The notes under the pieces: model-generated
Told to the model about the DNA's origin: nothing
The model's input: only the letters and a program-made list of their open reading frames with translations
The model's database searches: none
Shown: one piece after another, positions 6,997 through 15,339 of the stretch
Numbering within the stretch: position 1 is the first letter of the stretch
How the letters are laid out: every line of letters begins with the position of its first letter
Origin: Streptomyces chartreusis
Lineage (GTDB): Bacteria > Actinomycetota > Actinomycetes > Streptomycetales > Streptomycetaceae
NCBI RefSeq assembly: GCF_008704715.1
Contig: NZ_CP023689.1
Coordinates: 248,001 to 312,000 of the forward strand
Length of the DNA: 64,000 bases
Reading direction: 5' to 3'
Made by a program: the position numbers and the translations under genes

Positions 6997-9027
6997 GTGC
7001 CCCTCCCCCCGGCCTCCGGGGCCTGGCGGGAGGGGGACCCGCCCGGGCGACGCCAGTGGTACGTCCGCCAGCATCCGCTGACCCTGGAGGCCGGAGGTGA
7101 ACTCGGCCGTGTCCGGCTGGCGTTCGAGACGTGGGGGCGCCTCGCGGCGGACCGGCGCAACGCGGTGCTGGTGCTGCACGCCCTCACCGGCGACAGCCAT
7201 GCGGCGGGCGTCGCCGAGCCCGGTCACCCCACGCCCGGCTGGTGGGACGGGCTCATCGGTCCCGGACGCGCCCTGGACACGGACCGCTTCTTCGTCGTCG
7301 CGCCGAACGTGCTCGGCGGCTGTCAGGGCAGTACCGGCCCGTCCTCGCCCGGCCCGTCCGGGAAGCCCTGGGGCGGCGACTTCCCTTTTCTGACTCAGCG
7401 TGACCAGGTCGCGGCCGAGGTCGGTCTGGCCGATGCGCTGGGCATCGAGCGCTGGGCCCTCGTGGTGGGCGGGTCGATGGGCGGGATGCGGGCGCTGGAG
7501 TGGGCGGTGTCGTACCCGGAACGGGTGGAGGCTCTTCTGCTGCTTGCCACGACCGCCGCGGCGAGTGCCGAGCAGATCGCCTGGGCCGACATCCAGCTGC
7601 ACGCCATCCGCTCCGATCCGCACTGGCACGGCGGGCACTACCACCACACCGGCTCGGGACCCCATGCCGGTCTCGGCCAGGCCCGGCGGATCGCCCACGT
7701 GACGTACCGCAGCGAGCCTGAACTCCACCTCCGCTTCGGCCGTTTGCCTCAGGGCGCGGAGGATCCCTGGCACGGTGGGCGGTACCAGGTCGGCTCCTAC
7801 CTCGACCATCACTCGGACAAGCTCGTGCGGCGCTTCGACGCGGGCAGCTACGTCGTGCTGTCCGAGGCCATGAACAGCCACGACATCGGCCGAGGGCGTG
7901 GAGGTGTAGGTGCGGCGCTAAGCCGGGTGAACGCGAGGACGCTCGTGGCCGCGGTCGACTCCGATCGCCTCTACCCGCCCTCTCAGCAGGCGGAGTTGGC
8001 GGCCGGCATCGCCTCCGCAGACGGCCTGCGGGTGATCGAATCTCCTTACGGCCACGACGGGTTCCTCATCGAGACGGAGCAGGTCGGCGCGCTCGTACGC
8101 GAACTTATCAGGGCCGGTCCCGCGCTGCGGCTGTCCAAAGAGGCACCCCCGATCCATTTCCTCGACCTACCGACATCGCACCACGCAGGAGCAGACATGA
8201 CCGTCCAGGACTCCCCCACCGACATCGACGCCTTCGCCGCCGAATGGGAGGCATGGCACCGACAGAAGGACGCCTCCCTCGCCCATGAGCACGGGTTTCT
8301 CGCCGTCACCGGTCTGCACTGGCTGGCCGGCGATCCGCAGCGGTTCCCCGACGCGCCCGGCACCTGGTCGACGGGCGACGACGGCGTCACCGTCGAGCTC
8401 AGGGAGGGAGAGGAACTCGTCGTCGACGGGGTGCCCGCGCGCGGACGGCACGGCTTCGGTGTCATCCCGGAACGCGGCGGAGTCAACGCCGTATGGGGCG
8501 ATGCGGTGATCGAGGTCGCCAAGCGCGGCGGGCAGGACGTCATCCGGCCGCGGCACCCCGACCACGCGCTGCGCGCGGACTTCGCCGGGACGCCGGCGTA
8601 CGCACCGCATCCGCGCTGGGTCGTCGCCGGCCGGTACTTCCCCTTCGCCGAGCCGCGACCGACCACCGTGGGTGCCTCGGTCGAAGGGCTGCAACATGTC
8701 TACGACGCGCCTGGGGAGGTCCGTTTCGAGGTCGACGGCCGGGAGCTGAGCCTGACCGCGTTCAACGGGCACGCGCCCGGCAGCCTGCTGGTGCTGTTCA
8801 CCGACGCGACCTCCGGCGTGACCACGTACGCGGCCAACCGCGCCCTCAACATCGACGCGCCCGGCCCCGACGGCACGGTGGTGCTCGACTTCAACCGCGC
8901 CACCAACCTGCCCTGCGCCTACACCGACTTCGCGACCTGCCCGCTGCCGCCCGCCGAGAACCGGCTCCCGGTCGCCGTCGAGGCCGGCGAGAAGATCCCG
9001 TACGAGCGGAAGCCCGCCGGGCAGTGA
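6997..9027 (+). CDS. metX: Homoserine O-acetyltransferase MetX, in frame with a DUF1684 domain
   Basis: Residues 1 to about 380 are MetX, which transfers acetyl from acetyl-CoA to homoserine and feeds MetY. Visible are the nucleophile elbow GGSMGG, LDTDRFFVVAPNVLGGCQGS, acid Asp in AAVDSDRLYPP and base His in SPYGHDGF. The normal C-terminus (VRELIRAG) has no stop: the frame continues through about 29 unconserved codons into a complete DUF1684 protein. Either the product is a 676-residue fusion or a stop was lost. The start is also odd. No ATG exists at the metY junction: the usual overlap position carries CTG (6970), read [12 protein letters not shown], and GTG 6997 is the first standard start. 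Confidence 0.8.
   Translation: MPLPPASGAWREGDPPGRRQWYVRQHPLTLEAGGELGRVRLAFETWGRLAADRRNAVLVLHALTGDSHAAGVAEPGHPTPGWWDGLIGPGRALDTDRFFVVAPNVLGGCQGSTGPSSPGPSGKPWGGDFPFLTQRDQVAAEVGLADALGIERWALVVGGSMGGMRALEWAVSYPERVEALLLLATTAAASAEQIAWADIQLHAIRSDPHWHGGHYHHTGSGPHAGLGQARRIAHVTYRSEPELHLRFGRLPQGAEDPWHGGRYQVGSYLDHHSDKLVRRFDAGSYVVLSEAMNSHDIGRGRGGVGAALSRVNARTLVAAVDSDRLYPPSQQAELAAGIASADGLRVIESPYGHDGFLIETEQVGALVRELIRAGPALRLSKEAPPIHFLDLPTSHHAGADMTVQDSPTDIDAFAAEWEAWHRQKDASLAHEHGFLAVTGLHWLAGDPQRFPDAPGTWSTGDDGVTVELREGEELVVDGVPARGRHGFGVIPERGGVNAVWGDAVIEVAKRGGQDVIRPRHPDHALRADFAGTPAYAPHPRWVVAGRYFPFAEPRPTTVGASVEGLQHVYDAPGEVRFEVDGRELSLTAFNGHAPGSLLVLFTDATSGVTTYAANRALNIDAPGPDGTVVLDFNRATNLPCAYTDFATCPLPPAENRLPVAVEAGEKIPYERKPAGQ
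8197..9027 (+). CDS. DUF1684 protein (possible separate start inside the metX frame)
   Basis: About 276 residues from ATG 8197, which has its own CAGGAGCAGAC ribosome site. DUF1684 hallmarks are present: WEAWHRQKDASLAHEHGFLAVTG at the N-terminus and FNRATNLPCAYTDFATCPLP near the C-terminus, where two Cys and an Asn/Arg set are typical. The biochemical role of the family is not established to my knowledge. Because the upstream frame is open from metX, the protein may be made both alone and as the tail of MetX. Its stop overlaps the GTG of the following LLM gene (GTGA). Confidence 0.75.
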   Translation: MTVQDSPTDIDAFAAEWEAWHRQKDASLAHEHGFLAVTGLHWLAGDPQRFPDAPGTWSTGDDGVTVELREGEELVVDGVPARGRHGFGVIPERGGVNAVWGDAVIEVAKRGGQDVIRPRHPDHALRADFAGTPAYAPHPRWVVAGRYFPFAEPRPTTVGASVEGLQHVYDAPGEVRFEVDGRELSLTAFNGHAPGSLLVLFTDATSGVTTYAANRALNIDAPGPDGTVVLDFNRATNLPCAYTDFATCPLPPAENRLPVAVEAGEKIPYERKPAGQ

Positions 9028-10070
9028 GTGAGGTCGCCGCCACCGGGATCAGCTCGCTCTCGTTCCTGACACCGGGCAACTTCGCGGAGGACGACCCGTA
9101 TGCGGGTCTGGACGACACGCTGCGGTTGTTCGAGATCGGCGAGCGCCTGGGGTTCGACGGTGCCTGGATACGGCAGCGGCATCTGGAGCGCGGGGTGTCC
9201 TCGGCGGCGGTGTTCCTCGCCGCCGCGAGCCAGCGCACCCGGCGCATCGAGCTGGGCACCGCGGTGATCCCGATCGGCTACGAGAATCCGTTCCGGCTCG
9301 CCGGGGACCTCGCGCTCGCGGACGCGCTCTCCCGTGGCCGCCTCCAGGTGGGGTTCAGCACCGGAATGCCGCACGCGGATCTGATGGGGCATCTGGTGCA
9401 CGAGGGCGACTGACGTGCCCTCGACCTGTCGTACGGCCGTATCGCCCGGGTACGCCACCATCTGCTCGGGCACCCCTTGGGCGACGCGGACACCGTCATC
9501 CAGACGCCCGCCGGTGCCCAGCGGCCGCGGCTTCAGCCGCACAGCCCCGGCCTGGTCGACCGCACCTGGTACGGGGCCGCCAGTCTGCGGTCTGCGCGCT
9601 GGGCCGGCGAACAGGGGCTGAGCATCCTCAGCGGGAACATCGTTGCCGGGGAGGGCACCGACGACTTCGCTTCCGCGCAGCGGGCACTGATCCGCGAGTA
9701 CCGCGGCCTTGTCGCACCGGAGCGGCCTGCGCGGGTGGCGATCGGCCGGGTGATCGTGCCCTTCGACAGCGCGGACGCGGCGACCCGGCGGCGCTACCGC
9801 GCCTACGCGGCGAGCCGTCACGCGCGGACCCTCGCACCGCAGGGCGCCAAGCGCACCCTGTTCGCCCCCGACGTGGTGGGGACGTCCGAGGAGATCCTTG
9901 AGCGACTCGGCGCCGACCCCGTCCTCGCGGACGTGGCCGAGTTGCGCCTGGAGCTGCCGTACGAGTTCGATTTCGGCGACTACGAGCAGATCCTCCACGA
10001 TGTACGCCACTACATCGCGCCGCGTCTCGGCTGGCAGCCGGCGACGGTCGCGGAGGCCGTGGCGAACTGA
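9024..10070 (+). pseudogene. LLM-class flavin oxidoreductase, interrupted by one TGA
   Basis: The frame opens with GTG 9024 (overlapping the DUF1684 stop) and reads SLSFLTPGNFAEDD, LGFDGAWIRQRHL and LGTAVIPIGYENPF, typical of bacterial-luciferase-like monooxygenases. It then meets TGA at 9411-9413 and continues in the same frame with RALDLSYGRIARVRHHL up to VAEAVAN and stop at 10070. Total length would be 348 residues, normal for the family. The break is one in-frame codon (HEGD-stop-RALD); a single-base TGG to TGA change would explain it. The rest of the gene is intact, so inactivation is recent, or the base is a sequencing error. Confidence 0.8.
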
Positions 10071-10075
10071 CCGGT

Positions 10076-10122
10076 GTCCGCCCGGTGCACCGGCGTCCGC
10101 CGTCGGTGCACCGGGCGCGGAC
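10076..10122. terminator. Bidirectional hairpin between convergent LLM genes
   Basis: A long stem of about 17 bp with a two-base bulge (GTCCGCCCGGTGCACCG pairing with the stretch ending CCGGGCGCGGAC) fills the space between the stops of the two convergent LLM genes. Confidence 0.6.
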
Positions 10123-11040
10123 TCAGCCGGTGGCCAGTTCTCCGAGCAGCTTCCAGGTGCGGTGCCGGTCGGCCTCGGTCCCGAGGTCGGTCGCCGTGAA
10201 CACCACCTCCGTCGCCCCCGCCTCCCGGTATCGGCGTACTCCCGCGGCGACGGTCTCCTCGTCGCCGATCAGCGCGAGGTCGGCGGCGCGGGTGGCGCCG
10301 GAGAGTTCGATGACGCGCTGGTAGGAGGGGAACCGCTCGTAGAACGCGAGCGAATCGGTCGCGGTCCGGCGCACCGCGTCGGCGTCGGCGGTGACCACGC
10401 CCGGTACGAAGGCCACGATGCGCGGTGCCGGCCGACCCGCTGCCTCGGCCGCCGCGTTGACCGCCGGGACGATGTGTTCGGCGAGGGCGCGAGGGCCTGC
10501 CAGGTAGGGCAGGATGCCGTCCGCGAGTTCGCCGGATACGCGCAGTGCCTGTGGTCCCATGGCGGCGACCAGGACCGGCACAGGCGGTTCGGCGCCCGGC
10601 ACCGCGGCGGGGAGCGGTGTGCCCGCGCTCAGCAGCTCTCCGCGGAAGTCGGTGCTGCCCGTTTCGAGGAGGGGGCGCAGGGCGATGAGGAATTCACGGA
10701 GCAGGCGGATGGGTCGGTCGTACGGGATGCCGAATCCGGCTTCCGTCAACTGCCTGGTCCCGAGGGCGAGTCCGAGGTGATAGCGGCCCGCAGTCGCCGC
10801 CTGTGCGGTCTGGGCCTGGCTGGAGACGATGAGTGGATGGCGGCCGAAGACGGGTATCGCCGCGGTGCCGACATGCAGGCCGGGCACCTCGCGACCGACG
10901 ATCGCGGCCAGCGAGGGCGAGTCGTAGGTGAAGGTCTGGCCGAACCATGCGGATCGCAGTCCGGCCTCATGAGCTTCACGCGCGAGCTGCACGGTGGCGT
11001 CGATCCCGTTGTCGAGAGGTAACGCTGCTCCAATGGTCAT
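10123..11040 (-). CDS. F420-type LLM-class oxidoreductase
   Basis: 305 residues, TIM-barrel luciferase-like fold. Landmarks are MTIGAALPLDNGID, AGLRSAWFGQTFTYDS, VGTAAIPVFGRHPLIVSSQAQT, GRYHLGLALGT and VPVLVAAMGPQALRVSGELADG, the pattern of actinobacterial coenzyme-F420-dependent members. The substrate is unknown. ATG 11040 overlaps the stop of an upstream acetyltransferase fragment (ATGA), so the gene was once coupled to it; ATG 11073 is a weaker alternative start. The cofactor call is by family, not shown by a single residue. Confidence 0.75.
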   Translation of the reverse strand: MTIGAALPLDNGIDATVQLAREAHEAGLRSAWFGQTFTYDSPSLAAIVGREVPGLHVGTAAIPVFGRHPLIVSSQAQTAQAATAGRYHLGLALGTRQLTEAGFGIPYDRPIRLLREFLIALRPLLETGSTDFRGELLSAGTPLPAAVPGAEPPVPVLVAAMGPQALRVSGELADGILPYLAGPRALAEHIVPAVNAAAEAAGRPAPRIVAFVPGVVTADADAVRRTATDSLAFYERFPSYQRVIELSGATRAADLALIGDEETVAAGVRRYREAGATEVVFTATDLGTEADRHRTWKLLGELATG

Positions 11041-11222
11041 AGCTGGGGCAACTGGCGTGCCGGCGACCGGCATTCCGAGTGCCGTATGACAAGTTTGTGG
11101 CCGCGGCGAGCAGCGGTGGGGCCCGCCGTTCGGAAGCCGAGTGTTCGGTGGAAGGCGATCGACCCCTCGTTGGTGACGGAGGTGATCGCATTGGGCGACC
11201 AGACAGGTCGCGCCGAATTCCC
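11037..11222 (-). pseudogene. C-terminal remnant of a GNAT acetyltransferase
   Basis: About 61 minus-strand codons read PNAITSVTNEGSIAFHRTLG, then F and RTAGP. NEGSIAFHRxLGF is the motif-B region of GNAT N-acetyltransferases (Asn, Ser, His and GF at usual spacing). The frame is closed by a stop just upstream, so the acetyl-CoA-binding motif A is missing. Its TGA overlaps the LLM gene's ATG, which argues that an intact GNAT gene once headed this operon. Confidence 0.55.
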
Positions 11223-11320
11223 TTACCAGCACCGGCTGGTGAAGGCCACGCAGAGGCAGGAGGGCCTGCGCCGAGCTGTCGGTCGGTTCGCTGCGACGCG
11301 TTCCAGAAAGTGGACGCGTG

Positions 11321-11349
11321 TTGGCCCTGAGCTGCGGCTGCTGTAGAAA
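11321..11349 (+). promoter_or_regulatory. Predicted promoter of the sulfonate operon leader
   Basis: TTGGCC and TAGAAA are separated by 17 bases. The -10 ends only eight bases before the ATG of the leader ORF, so transcription would start at or very near that ATG and the leader peptide would be read from a leaderless message. Confidence 0.45.
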
Positions 11350-11357
11350 TGGGCCTC

Positions 11358-11429
11358 ATGAATTCCGAGCTCTTGGTGCGACGCCTGGTCATCGACCTGT
11401 GCCGACGCCCGGGCTCGTGTTGTTGCTGA
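11358..11429 (+). CDS. Cys-rich leader peptide upstream of the sulfonate operon
   Basis: A 23-codon ORF with core LLVRRLVIDLCRR and the ending GSCCC followed by TGA, so four Cys in all with three in a row at the stop. This is the expected layout of a cysteine-responsive ribosome attenuator: slow Cys decoding at the end of the peptide would signal sulfur shortage. It lies 186 bases before the permease start of a sulfonate ABC transporter. A GCGCCCTGC / GCAGGGCGC pair (11450-11458 and 11507-11515) downstream could form part of an attenuator but has a long loop. The function is inferred from sequence, position and known actinobacterial leaders. Confidence 0.7.
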   Translation: MNSELLVRRLVIDLCRRPGSCCC

Positions 11430-11615
11430 TCTGACTTCTCCTTTCTGACGCGCCCTGCCGTGCGGTGATCTCACCCGCATCGGGGCGGCGGTTCACGTGT
11501 CCTCGCGCAGGGCGCGCTCCCCCTTCTTCGTTCGCCATCACCCTCGCTCGGGGCCCGGCCGTCGTTGTTGGTCGACAGCGGCTGCTCGCATCCCGGCGTC
11601 CACGGAGGACCCCTC

Positions 11616-12488
11616 GTGTCCACAACCCCGCCTGTTTCCAGGGCTCATGACGTCACGTCAGCCGACACGCCCCGTCGATCTCGTACGTCGGCCGGCAGTG
11701 CCTGGGTGCGCCTGCGCCATGTCGCACTGCCCGTCGGGTCGCTCCTGCTCTTCCTCGTGCTGTGGCAGCTGCTGGCGGCGAGCGGGACGTGGAGCGAGAC
11801 GCTGGTTCCGTCGCCCGCGAAGGTGTGGGACGCGTTCGTCGACGTCTCGACCACGCATGACGGCGTACGCGGATACAACGGCACCACGCTCGTCGAGCAC
11901 CTCGGCATCAGCCTGCGTCGCATCGCGCTCGGCGCGGGTATCGGCATCGCTGCCGGGGTGATCTTCGGGCTGCTCATGGGCACCGTCGGCTGGGTGCGGT
12001 CGCTGTTCGAACCCTGGATCACGTTCCTGCGGACGCTGCCGCCGCTGGCGTACTTCTCACTGCTCATCATCTGGCTGGGCATCAACGAGGAACCCAAGGT
12101 CACACTGCTGGCCGTGGCCGCGTTCCCGCCGGTGGCGGTGTCGACCACCGCCGCCGTGGCTGCCGTGCCCAAGTCTCTGATCGAGGCTGCCCGTGCCCTC
12201 GGCGCCTCCCGGTGGGATGTCGTCCGTGACGTCGTCGTCCCGTCCGCGCTGCCCGAGACACTCACCGGCGTCCGGCTCGCCGTGGGAGTGGCCTACTCCT
12301 CCCTCGTCGCCGCCGAGTTGGTGAACGGCCTTCCCGGCATCGGCGGCATGGTCAAGGACGCCGCCAACTACAACAACACCCCCGTGGTCGTCGTCGGCAT
12401 CATCGCCATCGGCGTCTCCGGCCTGATCATCGACGGCCTGCTGCTGCGGCTGGAGCGCACGGTCGTGCCCTGGCGCGCACGCACATAG
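11616..12488 (+). CDS. ssuC: Sulfonate ABC transporter permease
   Basis: 290 residues with about six membrane segments (VALPVGSLLLFLVLWQLLAA at the N-terminus; YFSLLIIWLGINEEPK and VAYSSLVAAELVNGLPGIGG further on). The EAARALGASRWDVVRDVVVP loop is the EAA motif that contacts the ATPase. It belongs to the SsuC/TauC type and forms the membrane channel for aliphatic sulfonates or taurine. GTG 11616 is chosen for GGAGG twelve bases upstream. It is the first gene of a four-gene set with a binding protein, ATPase and TauD-type oxygenase; the Cys leader lies in front. Confidence 0.85.
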   Translation: MSTTPPVSRAHDVTSADTPRRSRTSAGSAWVRLRHVALPVGSLLLFLVLWQLLAASGTWSETLVPSPAKVWDAFVDVSTTHDGVRGYNGTTLVEHLGISLRRIALGAGIGIAAGVIFGLLMGTVGWVRSLFEPWITFLRTLPPLAYFSLLIIWLGINEEPKVTLLAVAAFPPVAVSTTAAVAAVPKSLIEAARALGASRWDVVRDVVVPSALPETLTGVRLAVGVAYSSLVAAELVNGLPGIGGMVKDAANYNNTPVVVVGIIAIGVSGLIIDGLLLRLERTVVPWRART

Positions 12489-12539
12489 CCCCCGCCTCCC
12501 TCCGCACCGACACCCCCTTCACACAGAAACGGCTCCCCC

Positions 12540-13592
12540 ATGTCCCGTGACCCCCGAGGTCCCTCCCGACGTCTCCTCCTCGCCGGCGCGCTGGCCGCCG
12601 TGTCCGCCGCCGTCACGGGCTGCTCCTCGGACAGCGCGGCGTCCTCGTCCGGCGGCGCCAAGCGCCTGCGGATCGGCTACTTCGCCTTCCCCAGCGGCGA
12701 CTTGCTGGTGAAGAACAGAAAACTGCTGGAGAAGGCGCTCCCGGACTACGACATCTCCTGGATCAAGTTCGACTCCGGCGCCAGCGTCAACCAGGCCTTC
12801 ATCGGCAAGTCCCTCGACATCGCCGCGCTCGGCTCCAGCCCGTTCGCCCGCGGGGTGTCCGGCAGCTCGCCCATCCCCTACAAGGTCGCCTGGATCCTCG
12901 ATGTCGCCGGCCAGAACGAGAGCCTCGTGGCGCGCAAAGCCAGCGGCATCACCGACGTCGCCGGGCTCAAGGGCAAGAAGATAGCCACGCCCTTCGCCTC
13001 CACCTCGCACTACAGCCTGCTGGCGGCGCTGGAGGCGGCCGGTCTCACGGCCTCCGACGTCCAGCTCATCGACCTTCAGCCACAGCCGATCCTCGCCGCC
13101 TGGCAGCGCGGCGACATCGATGCCGCCTACGTCTGGCTGCCGACCCTCGACGAGCTGCGCACGACCGGCACCCAGCTCACCAGCAGCAAGGAGATCGGCG
13201 CGGCGGGCAAGCCGACCCTCGACCTGGCCGTGGTGTCGGACGACCTCATCGCCCGGGATCCCGAGGCGATCGACGCCTGGCGCAAGGCGGAGGCCGAGGC
13301 GTTGCGCCTGCTCAAGTCCGATCCGGACGGGGCGGTCAAGGCCGTCGCGGCGGAGCTCAACATCAGTGCGGCGGATGCCGAGGCGCAGCTTTCGCAGGGC
13401 GTGTTCCTCACGCCGGAGCAAGTGGTCTCCGCCGACTGGCTGGGCACCGACGACAAGCCGGGCAAGCTGCTCACGTACGTCACGGACACCGGCCGGTTCC
13501 TGGCCGAGCAGAAGCAGATCGACGCCGCGCCGTCCCAAGACGTCGTCCGCAAGGCGTTCTACCTCGAAGGGCTGGCCGATGTCGTCACGTGA
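12540..13592 (+). CDS. ssuA: Sulfonate/taurine ABC substrate-binding lipoprotein
   Basis: 350 residues. The N-terminus combines a twin-arginine-like stretch (PSRRLLLAG) with a lipobox VTGC at about residue 29, so it is exported and lipid-anchored, perhaps by Tat. The body is a type-II periplasmic-binding fold: LRIGYFAFPSGDLLVKN, LGSSPFARGVSG, GLKGKKIATPFASTSHYSLL and DIDAAYVWLPTLDELR are typical of SsuA/TauA. It captures sulfonates for the permease. Its end overlaps the start of the ATPase gene by 14 bases. Confidence 0.87.
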   Translation: MSRDPRGPSRRLLLAGALAAVSAAVTGCSSDSAASSSGGAKRLRIGYFAFPSGDLLVKNRKLLEKALPDYDISWIKFDSGASVNQAFIGKSLDIAALGSSPFARGVSGSSPIPYKVAWILDVAGQNESLVARKASGITDVAGLKGKKIATPFASTSHYSLLAALEAAGLTASDVQLIDLQPQPILAAWQRGDIDAAYVWLPTLDELRTTGTQLTSSKEIGAAGKPTLDLAVVSDDLIARDPEAIDAWRKAEAEALRLLKSDPDGAVKAVAAELNISAADAEAQLSQGVFLTPEQVVSADWLGTDDKPGKLLTYVTDTGRFLAEQKQIDAAPSQDVVRKAFYLEGLADVVT

Positions 13593-14406
13593 GATCACGG
13601 CGGCCAAGGAGGCCGTGGACGAGGTGGACACCGCCTCCGCCGGCGCAGTCCGTCTGGACCGGGTCACCCACCGGTACGGCCGAGGCGGCGAGGCCTTCAC
13701 CGCCGTCGGGCCGGTCGACCTGACCGTGCCGTCCGGGGAGTTCCTCGTCCTGGTGGGTGCCTCCGGCTGCGGCAAGAGCACGCTGCTGCGGCTGATCGCC
13801 GGCTTCGAGCGGCCGACGCAGGGCTCGGTGCGGGTGTCCGGCACCGAGCCTCGGCCCGGGGACACGGCAGGCGTGGTGTTCCAGACGCCGCGGCTGTTCC
13901 CGTGGCGGACCGTGCGGGGCAATCTCGACCTGGCCCTGCGGTACGCGGGCGTCGATCGTGCCCAATGGCCCTCGCGGCGGGCGGAGTTGCTGGCGCGCGT
14001 CGGCCTGGAGGGCACCGAGAAGCGGCGTATCTGGGAGATCTCCGGCGGTCAGCAGCAGCGCGTCGCCATCGCCCGTGCTCTCGCCGCCGAGAACCCGCTC
14101 ATCCTGCTCGACGAACCGTTCGCCGCGCTGGACGCGCTGACCCGGGAACGGCTCCAGGAGGACGTCCGCCTGGTGACCGAGCGGACCGGCCGGACCACGG
14201 TGTTCGTGACGCACTCGGCAGAGGAGGCCGTGTTCCTCGGCTCCCGCATCGTGGTGCTGACCAAGAGCCCTGGGACCGTGGCCCTGGATCTGCCGATCAC
14301 GCTGCCACGCGGCGACATCGAAGCCGAGGAGCTGCGTAATTCCCGCGAGTTCGCCGAGCTGCGCGCGCAGGTCTCCCACGCCGTCAAGTCCGCCGCGGCG
14401 GCCTGA
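13579..14406 (+). CDS. ssuB: Sulfonate ABC transporter ATP-binding protein
   Basis: 275 residues. Walker A is GASGCGKST, the Q-loop lies in VVFQTPRLFPWRTV, the ABC signature is SGGQQQR, Walker B is LILLDEPFAALD and the switch His is in VFVTHSAEEA. The LFPWRTVRGN stretch is characteristic of nitrate/sulfonate/taurine transporters. It hydrolyses ATP to drive uptake with the permease. ATG 13579 overlaps the binding-protein gene, implying translational coupling. Confidence 0.88.
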   Translation: MSSREITAAKEAVDEVDTASAGAVRLDRVTHRYGRGGEAFTAVGPVDLTVPSGEFLVLVGASGCGKSTLLRLIAGFERPTQGSVRVSGTEPRPGDTAGVVFQTPRLFPWRTVRGNLDLALRYAGVDRAQWPSRRAELLARVGLEGTEKRRIWEISGGQQQRVAIARALAAENPLILLDEPFAALDALTRERLQEDVRLVTERTGRTTVFVTHSAEEAVFLGSRIVVLTKSPGTVALDLPITLPRGDIEAEELRNSREFAELRAQVSHAVKSAAAA

Positions 14407-14448
14407 GTCCCGGCTCCCAGGATCACGACCTACAGACTGGACACACTC

Positions 14449-15339
14449 ATGAGCATCATCAGCGAGCGGCCGCCCACCACGCCGACACTTCCGGTCGTCG
14501 AGCTCGGCCCTCATTTCGGTGCCGAGATCCACGGCATCGACCTCGCCCGCGTCGACGACGACCAGGTCCTGGCGCTGCGCGAGGCACTCGTGGCGTACAA
14601 GGTGCTGTTCGTGCGCGGTCAGCACGGACTCGACGACGCGGCGCAGATCGAGTTCGGCAGACGCCTGGGCGAGGTCACCGTCGGGCATCCGGTCCACGAC
14701 TCCGGTGACGTGGCGCCCGAGGTGTACTCGCTGGACAGCCAGGACAACGGATTCGCCGACGTGTGGCACACCGATGTGACGTTCGTCGAGCGGCCGCCGG
14801 CGATCTCCGTCCTGCGGGCCGTGGTGCTGCCGCCCAACGGCGGCGACACCAACTGGGCCGACAGCCAGCTCGCCTACGAGTCGCTGTCGCCGGGCCTGCG
14901 GGACTACGTCGACACGCTCACCGCGGTCCACGACGGCTCCCGCGAGTTCGGCTACTACCTCGCCCAGCGCAGGAAGGGCCGCGGCAATCTGTGGGAGGGC
15001 GAGGTGGTCACCCACCTGACCCCGGTGGAGCACCCGGTGGTGCGCGTGCACCCCGAGAGCGGTCGCAAGGGCCTGTTCGTGAATCCTGGCTTCACCTCGC
15101 ACATCGTGGGTGTCTCGGAGCACGAGAGCCGGGGCATCCTCGACATCCTGTACGCCCATCTCACCAAGCCCGAGCACGTCGTACGGCATCGCTGGCAGCC
15201 GGGGGACGTCGCCCTGTGGGACAACCGCAGCACCGCCCACTACGCCAACCGCGACTACGGCGACCGGCGTCGCGTGATGCACCGCATCACCCTGAGGGGC
15301 GACACTCCGGTCGGCCCGGCCACCACGGCGCCCCGCTGA
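14449..15339 (+). CDS. TauD/TfdA-family 2-oxoglutarate-dependent dioxygenase
   Basis: 296 residues. Fe(II) ligands are His107 and Asp109 in VWHTDVTF and His264 in RSTAHYANRDYG; the 2-oxoglutarate Arg lies in VMHRITLRGD. Family members hydroxylate taurine or alkylsulfonates/alkylsulfates next to sulfur, releasing sulfite or sulfate with loss of CO2 from 2-oxoglutarate. As last gene of the sulfonate uptake operon it likely desulfonates the imported compound. Taurine versus another sulfonate cannot be decided from sequence. The stop codon lies inside the following terminator stem. Confidence 0.85.
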   Translation: MSIISERPPTTPTLPVVELGPHFGAEIHGIDLARVDDDQVLALREALVAYKVLFVRGQHGLDDAAQIEFGRRLGEVTVGHPVHDSGDVAPEVYSLDSQDNGFADVWHTDVTFVERPPAISVLRAVVLPPNGGDTNWADSQLAYESLSPGLRDYVDTLTAVHDGSREFGYYLAQRRKGRGNLWEGEVVTHLTPVEHPVVRVHPESGRKGLFVNPGFTSHIVGVSEHESRGILDILYAHLTKPEHVVRHRWQPGDVALWDNRSTAHYANRDYGDRRRVMHRITLRGDTPVGPATTAPR

